A DNA stretch of 64,000 bases. Origin: Blastocatellia bacterium (GTDB lineage Bacteria > Acidobacteriota > Blastocatellia > HR10 > J050). Below, piece after piece: positions 60,277-64,000 of this stretch. Numbering within the stretch: the stretch's first letter is position 1; every line of letters begins with the position of its first letter. The notes under the pieces are model-generated. The model worked only from the letters and a program-made list of their open reading frames with translations, was not told where the DNA came from and did not search any database. A program made the position numbers and the translations under genes. The stretch lies in the NCBI GenBank assembly GCA_026985075.1, contig JALSQX010000103.1, positions 1 to 64,000 of the forward strand, read 5' to 3'.

Positions 60277-63200
60277 GCCACTCCCAGAGCGTCATCGGGA
60301 GGGCCGACGAGCACGAACGGCGCCCAGAAGAAGGGAGCCGCGCCCCGGCGAAGGACGTCGAGCTTCGCCCACTGGAGGGCGCGAGGGACCGATTGTCTTT
60401 GCATCAACAAGCGTCGATAAAAAGAGATCATCAGTTGACGGGTCGATTCATCTTCGACGCTCCATAGAGAGGCGCAGATATCTCGCGCGCCGGCCAGCAG
60501 GAACGCCCGGCTGAGGCCGATGATGCCCTCGGCACCAGTCGTCTCGCCACCGCCCGTCTCACAGGCGCTGAGCACGACAAGATCGGCAGTCAATCGCAAT
60601 CGCTCGATCTCGGCGGCGGTGAGCAATCCATCATCGTCGGGCGGCTCGTCGCCCAGAGTGAGGATGATGCCGGAGAAATCGCCCTCCACGGGATCGGCTA
60701 CGGCGTGAGTGGCGAAGTGGATCAACCGATAGGCGCCGAGATCGTCTGACTTGAGATTGCGCTCGCTGGCCTGGAAGCCGAGCCAGACTCTGGCCTGCCA
60801 CCGGGCCCGCTCGGCCAGTTCGGCGATGCTGAGCACTTCCTTGCGGGTGGCCGGAAGTCGATAGACTCCCGAACGGAGGCGCGGCTCCCGGAGCCTGGCC
60901 ACTTCCGATTCTCGTTCTTCGGACGATTGGTGCCGTCCGGCCAATCGCGGATCGCGCTCGCTGAACACGGGATCGCCGATCAGGAGCAATCTCTTCACTC
61001 TGGCGGATGCCGCGATCATCGTTCGCTCCCGGCGCTCCACTTCGGCCAGGACCGAAATCGATGGAGCATAACTGATGGCGTGATCATGCACGAGATAGCG
61101 AAGCCGATTGAAGTTCCCGGCATCTTCGGGCGCCGAGACGACCAGACTCTCGAAGGCCAACTGGTAGAGCGATTCGTCGGGCACAATGACGAGATCGTAT
61201 CCGCGAATGACGCGCGCCGCCGGTCGGACGAGTAGATCGTAGAGGCGGTGAGCCACTCGCGCGTACTCCCTGACCAACTTCTCGGTCGGCTCACGCGGCT
61301 TCAGTTGACGCCCGATGGCCGCTCGCCACTCGGTCACCGCCTTGCCGATGGCGTCCCACCCGGCGAGCTTGAAGAGATGAGCCTCATCTCGCCGAAGGAC
61401 GATCAAGAAACTCTCTCGAGGACCGAGTTGATAGAAGAGGATGGCCGTCCGGGGATGGGTGCCCAGGAATCGCTCTCGAACTTCGCGGGCGGTGAGCGGC
61501 GAGAGCAAGGCAGCATCATAGCGATTCTTGGCCAGGTGACGCAGCCGGGCATCGAGCCGCATGCGAGCGGCCACCAGTCGGGCGCGCTCGCGCTCCAACT
61601 GCTGGACGGTGAGCGGATCGAGATTTCCCCGAGCCTTCAAAAACACCAGTCGCCGACCGAGCGTGGAGATGCGTTTCAACAGATCGCGCTCCCGCCCCAG
61701 CAATCGGGCATCGACGATAGATGCCCGCTCCGCGTTGGAAGTCACCAGTTGATGAAGCAATGCCAGGCAGCGACTCCGCTCGGCGAAATCGAACGCCTGT
61801 TCGGCGTATTCTCGATTCGAGTGTCGCTCGCTCAAAGCATGCAGGTTTCTGATGATTTGCGTGGAGACAGCCTTGGATTGAGACAAGTAGTGCTGGCGAA
61901 GTTCTTCGACCGATTCTCGCGCCCAGGCCGCTTCGGTGACCTGCAAGGCTTCCAGGGCGAGCTGAAGGGCCGCCTCGTGATTCCCTCGCAACATCTCTCC
62001 CTGCGCCTGGAGCTGGAGCGCTCTCCGTCGCGGATTGGGATCTTCATCGTCGGGACGGGTTAATGCCACCGCCTGCCGCGCCGATCGGATCATGCCGTCT
62101 ACGTCTTTCCGACGAAAATACTCCAGGCTCATGAGGGTGAGGGCGGCGACTTCCTGATCGCGATATCCCAGTCGATGAGCCATGTCGCGCGCCTGTTGCA
62201 TCAATGCGAATCCTTCCTCTGGACGACGAGATACCATATAAGCAACGGCCAGCGCTTGAATGGCTTTCAATGTCAGGACAGGCGCGATGCCCGCGCGCAG
62301 GTCATAGGCTTTATGTGCGTATTCCAGCGCCTTCTCTCGATCCTGCAACAGTCGAAATTCGCTCAACGTGGTATACAATTGCGCGGCGGCACTCGATTGT
62401 TCGAACGACCGGAAGTAATCAGCGGCTTTGCGATAGTAGGTGGCGGCCAGTTCGGCGCGATCGATGTACCGATAGAGATCGCCGAGTTCGATGGAGGTGA
62501 CGGCTTCGGCCCAGTCGGCAGCCCACAGTTTCCGGCTCATCTCCAGAGCCCGTTCCAATTGATCGACGGCTCGATCGTAGCGGCGACGCTCCCTGAGCAG
62601 GATACCGCGTTCCAGCGCCACCGCCCATCGACCGTATGAGAAGTCCGCTCGTTGAGCGGCGGCGAGACTTCGGGCGTAATACGTTTCGGCCCGCTTCCAT
62701 TGTCGGTGCTGGCGGAAGTATCTTCCCAGGGCCAGATTGAGCCAACTCATGGCGCGCCAGTTCTGCTCTCGCTCGGCCCAGGCCATGCCCTGATCATAAT
62801 AGGCCATGGCCGATGTTTCGTTCCACGCCGTCAGTTGGTCTTCCTCTTCGATACTCAACCAATAGGTTCCATACTGATCGGCGTTGAGGCCACAGACGAC
62901 GATCGTATACCGTCCGGATACCGGTAGTGTGGTGGAAATTCGGGCATTAAAAAATCCCCCACTATCGTCGCTCCAGGCGATTTGTCGGCCTGTGGGATCG
63001 ATGAGGATGAGATAGGGATCGAACTCGTAAGATTGAGCTATGATGGTGACCGTCTGACCGGCTCGGGCATTCAACGCCCAGTACTGCTCGCGACCATAGG
63101 GAGCGTTTCTCCGAATGGGATTGGTTTGGTGAAGGACTTGTCGATGGCGTTCGCCGAAGCGGGCCTGGTGATAAATGGGCGAGAAACGGCAACCGAACGG

Positions 63201-63317
63201 GGCGGAGGCCAGCACTAATCCAACCAACCCCACGATGACGAAGCCAGACCGCCACCCCTCGAGCCTCGCGGGAGAATATGCCCGCCATCGAGACGACCGT
63301 TTGTGGTCCTGGCTCAC
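60270..63317 (-). CDS. envelope-associated PPC-TPR-CHAT protease
   Basis: About 1015 residues from GTG 63317, which has AAGGAGG 9 bp upstream; a TTG at 63386 lies inside the predicted -35 box and is rejected. A hydrophobic N-terminal segment (about 25-40, ending FGC) exports or anchors it. A PPC-like beta domain follows (about 75-165; DPYLILIDPTGRQIAWSDD), then 6-8 TPR units (about 170-500), a helical linker, and a C-terminal CHAT domain (about 700-1010). The caspase-like dyad is present: His871 in HFATHAVADP and Cys919 in VVLSACETGGGE. CHAT enzymes are separase/caspase-like proteases. It is divergent from a sigma-like gene. Confidence 0.92.
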   Translation of the reverse strand: MSQDHKRSSRWRAYSPARLEGWRSGFVIVGLVGLVLASAPFGCRFSPIYHQARFGERHRQVLHQTNPIRRNAPYGREQYWALNARAGQTVTIIAQSYEFDPYLILIDPTGRQIAWSDDSGGFFNARISTTLPVSGRYTIVVCGLNADQYGTYWLSIEEEDQLTAWNETSAMAYYDQGMAWAEREQNWRAMSWLNLALGRYFRQHRQWKRAETYYARSLAAAQRADFSYGRWAVALERGILLRERRRYDRAVDQLERALEMSRKLWAADWAEAVTSIELGDLYRYIDRAELAATYYRKAADYFRSFEQSSAAAQLYTTLSEFRLLQDREKALEYAHKAYDLRAGIAPVLTLKAIQALAVAYMVSRRPEEGFALMQQARDMAHRLGYRDQEVAALTLMSLEYFRRKDVDGMIRSARQAVALTRPDDEDPNPRRRALQLQAQGEMLRGNHEAALQLALEALQVTEAAWARESVEELRQHYLSQSKAVSTQIIRNLHALSERHSNREYAEQAFDFAERSRCLALLHQLVTSNAERASIVDARLLGRERDLLKRISTLGRRLVFLKARGNLDPLTVQQLERERARLVAARMRLDARLRHLAKNRYDAALLSPLTAREVRERFLGTHPRTAILFYQLGPRESFLIVLRRDEAHLFKLAGWDAIGKAVTEWRAAIGRQLKPREPTEKLVREYARVAHRLYDLLVRPAARVIRGYDLVIVPDESLYQLAFESLVVSAPEDAGNFNRLRYLVHDHAISYAPSISVLAEVERRERTMIAASARVKRLLLIGDPVFSERDPRLAGRHQSSEERESEVARLREPRLRSGVYRLPATRKEVLSIAELAERARWQARVWLGFQASERNLKSDDLGAYRLIHFATHAVADPVEGDFSGIILTLGDEPPDDDGLLTAAEIERLRLTADLVVLSACETGGGETTGAEGIIGLSRAFLLAGARDICASLWSVEDESTRQLMISFYRRLLMQRQSVPRALQWAKLDVLRRGAAPFFWAPFVLVGPPDDALGVAR

Positions 63318-63357
63318 CGCTTCCGACCTCCTTGCTGCGCTCACCGCTGATGCTAAA

Positions 63358-63386
63358 ACAATAACAAATGTCACCTGGAATCGCAA
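63358..63386 (-). promoter_or_regulatory. promoter for the CHAT gene
   Basis: On the minus strand TTGCGA (63381-63386), 17 bp and TATTGT (63358-63363). The start would be near 63352, giving a leader of about 35 nt that contains the AAGGAGG ribosome-binding site (63327-63333). It supports GTG 63317 as start codon. Confidence 0.6.
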
Positions 63387-63486
63387 CTACCCGCTGACGG
63401 CGCGGTGCGCCGATCGGGGGTCGGTACGTTCTGACCGACTCCCAAGCGTTGGGAGAAGGCAAGCTCAGGAGCGCGAGGGGAGGGAA

Positions 63487-63634
63487 CCCCGCCGCTGGTC
63501 GGCGGGGAGCAATCCGTTGTCAGCTAGTCGAGCGGGCACGATCCTCCCGGGAAGCCCCGCCGCTCGTCGGCGGGGAGCAATCCGTTGTCAGCTAGTCGAG
63601 CGAGGGGCGGCCCACTGCAAAGCCCCGCCGCTCG
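63487..63634. repeat. 68-bp-period hairpin repeat in the CHAT/sigma intergenic region
   Basis: Two 48-bp copies (63487-63534, 63555-63602) differ at one base, and a third copy starts in register at 63623 but stops after 12 bp, so the period is exactly 68 bp. The 20-bp spacers differ. Each copy begins with a near-perfect hairpin, CCCCGCCG-CTCGT-CGGCGGGG, followed by an invariant 27-bp tail. It lies between the divergent promoters of the CHAT and sigma-like genes. It resembles a REP-type extragenic palindrome more than a CRISPR, given long repeats and short spacers. No other copy was noticed in the window. Confidence 0.85.
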
Positions 63635-63747
63635 AAGACTGGTTCCCCATCGCCACCTGCTCCGAATGGTTTGGGAGCAGTAGCGGCCAATGGTTTCTTC
63701 TCATCAGTGATTTCCACAGAGATGTTAAGCAGGTGAAAAAATGCCGG

Positions 63748-63776
63748 TTGATTGTCTCCTGACTGTATGATATTCT
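63748..63776 (+). promoter_or_regulatory. promoter for the sigma-like gene
   Basis: TTGATT (63748-63753), 17 bp and TATTCT (63771-63776); transcription would start near 63783. TATGAT at 63766-63771 is an alternative -10. It lies 35 bp upstream of the GTG start at 63811. Confidence 0.5.
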
Positions 63777-63810
63777 ACCTCTGCTTTTCATCGAGCTCGA
63801 GGCACGGAAA

Positions 63811-64000
63811 GTGAGCAGGTCGCAAAAGAGTGGGTTGAGCCCGATCAGGACATTGTCCCCCTCTGATTCTGAATCTCACATGGCGCAATACAAAGCAGAG
63901 CAGCTCTCTCGTCGGCACCTTCGTTCTCTACTCGCCTCCGCCCAGGCGGGCGATGCTGAGGCGCGAGAGCAAATTTTTTTATTTTTACACACAAGATTTT
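63811..64000 (+). CDS. RNA polymerase sigma factor-like protein, 5' part only
   Basis: A frame open to the window end, encoding at least 63 residues. GTG 63811 has GAGG 8 bp upstream; ATG 63880 is the alternative and lacks a ribosome-binding site. The segment LRSLLASAQAGDAEAREQIFLFLHTRF matches the sigma region 2 start of ECF-type factors (LL-x-xAQ-x-GD-x-xA-x-E-x-L). The rest lies outside the window, so the family is tentative. It is divergent from the CHAT gene, with hairpin repeats between them, and could control that gene or its own regulon. Confidence 0.55.
   Translation, partial: MSRSQKSGLSPIRTLSPSDSESHMAQYKAEQLSRRHLRSLLASAQAGDAEAREQIFLFLHTRF

Noticed and set aside
63487-63634. CRISPR array
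   Set aside because: 48-bp repeats with 20-bp spacers do not fit known CRISPR geometry, and the repeat opens with a long GC hairpin; REP-like or regulatory is more likely.

Overview
The window reads as chromosome of a Gram-negative, mesoDAP-peptidoglycan bacterium with rather high GC. Outer-membrane traits (an LpxL-type acyltransferase, Mpl, LspA and Lgt), frequent GTG/TTG starts, a PASTA-bearing FtsI in a Gram-negative setting and TPR/CHAT proteins all fit Acidobacteriota best. That assignment is inference: there is no rRNA in the window.

Layout. 0.4-3.7 kb is a five-gene plus-strand run: SDR oxidoreductase, carboxymuconolactone decarboxylase-like protein, Mth938-like protein, Clp1/Grc3-type polynucleotide kinase and DoxX. 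3.7-10.1 kb runs on the minus strand: a TPR membrane protein with many conserved-looking histidines, an orphan molybdopterin oxidoreductase, an SLC13-type carrier and a universal stress protein. A four-helix membrane protein, uvrC and a ZIP transporter follow. 13.8-31.1 kb is a division/cell-wall (dcw) cluster in the order mraZ-rsmH-ftsL-ftsI-murE-murF-mraY-murD-ftsW-murG-murC-ftsQ-ftsA-ftsZ. It is fed by a consensus promoter with three phased GTGG boxes that look like the MraZ operator. murB and ddl are absent, and two short, well-placed small ORFs sit at the mraY/murD and murC/ftsQ junctions. Mpl (peptidoglycan recycling) lies convergent to ftsZ.

32-51 kb is mostly housekeeping: a coiled-coil DUF3782-like protein, an SLT lytic transglycosylase, folD, topA-dprA, a selenocysteine tRNA, a CPBP protease, a GAF/PAS/receiver protein without a kinase ATPase domain, YtxH- and DUF948-like envelope proteins, then ileS-lspA-lgt-ruvB.

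51-64 kb is more accessory: a secreted beta-helix protein, the LpxL-type acyltransferase, a PaeR7I/XhoI-like type II restriction-modification pair, an AAA+ ATPase with an N-terminal helical domain, and a hybrid histidine kinase. The last is a group I consider the most interesting in the window: a 63-residue exported Cys-rich peptide, a 1015-residue envelope PPC-TPR-CHAT protease, and the start of a sigma-factor-like gene. The last two diverge from a promoter region carrying a 68-bp-period hairpin repeat.

How the parts work together: the dcw genes build lipid II (MurC-F, MraY, MurG) and the septal machine (FtsZ/A/Q/L/W/I). Mpl recycles muropeptides and the SLT enzyme cleaves glycan strands. 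LspA and Lgt mature lipoproteins. UvrC, RuvB, TopA and DprA serve DNA repair, recombination and topology. The tRNA-Sec shows that UGA is recoded somewhere in this genome, although no selenoprotein or other Sec machinery was recognised here.
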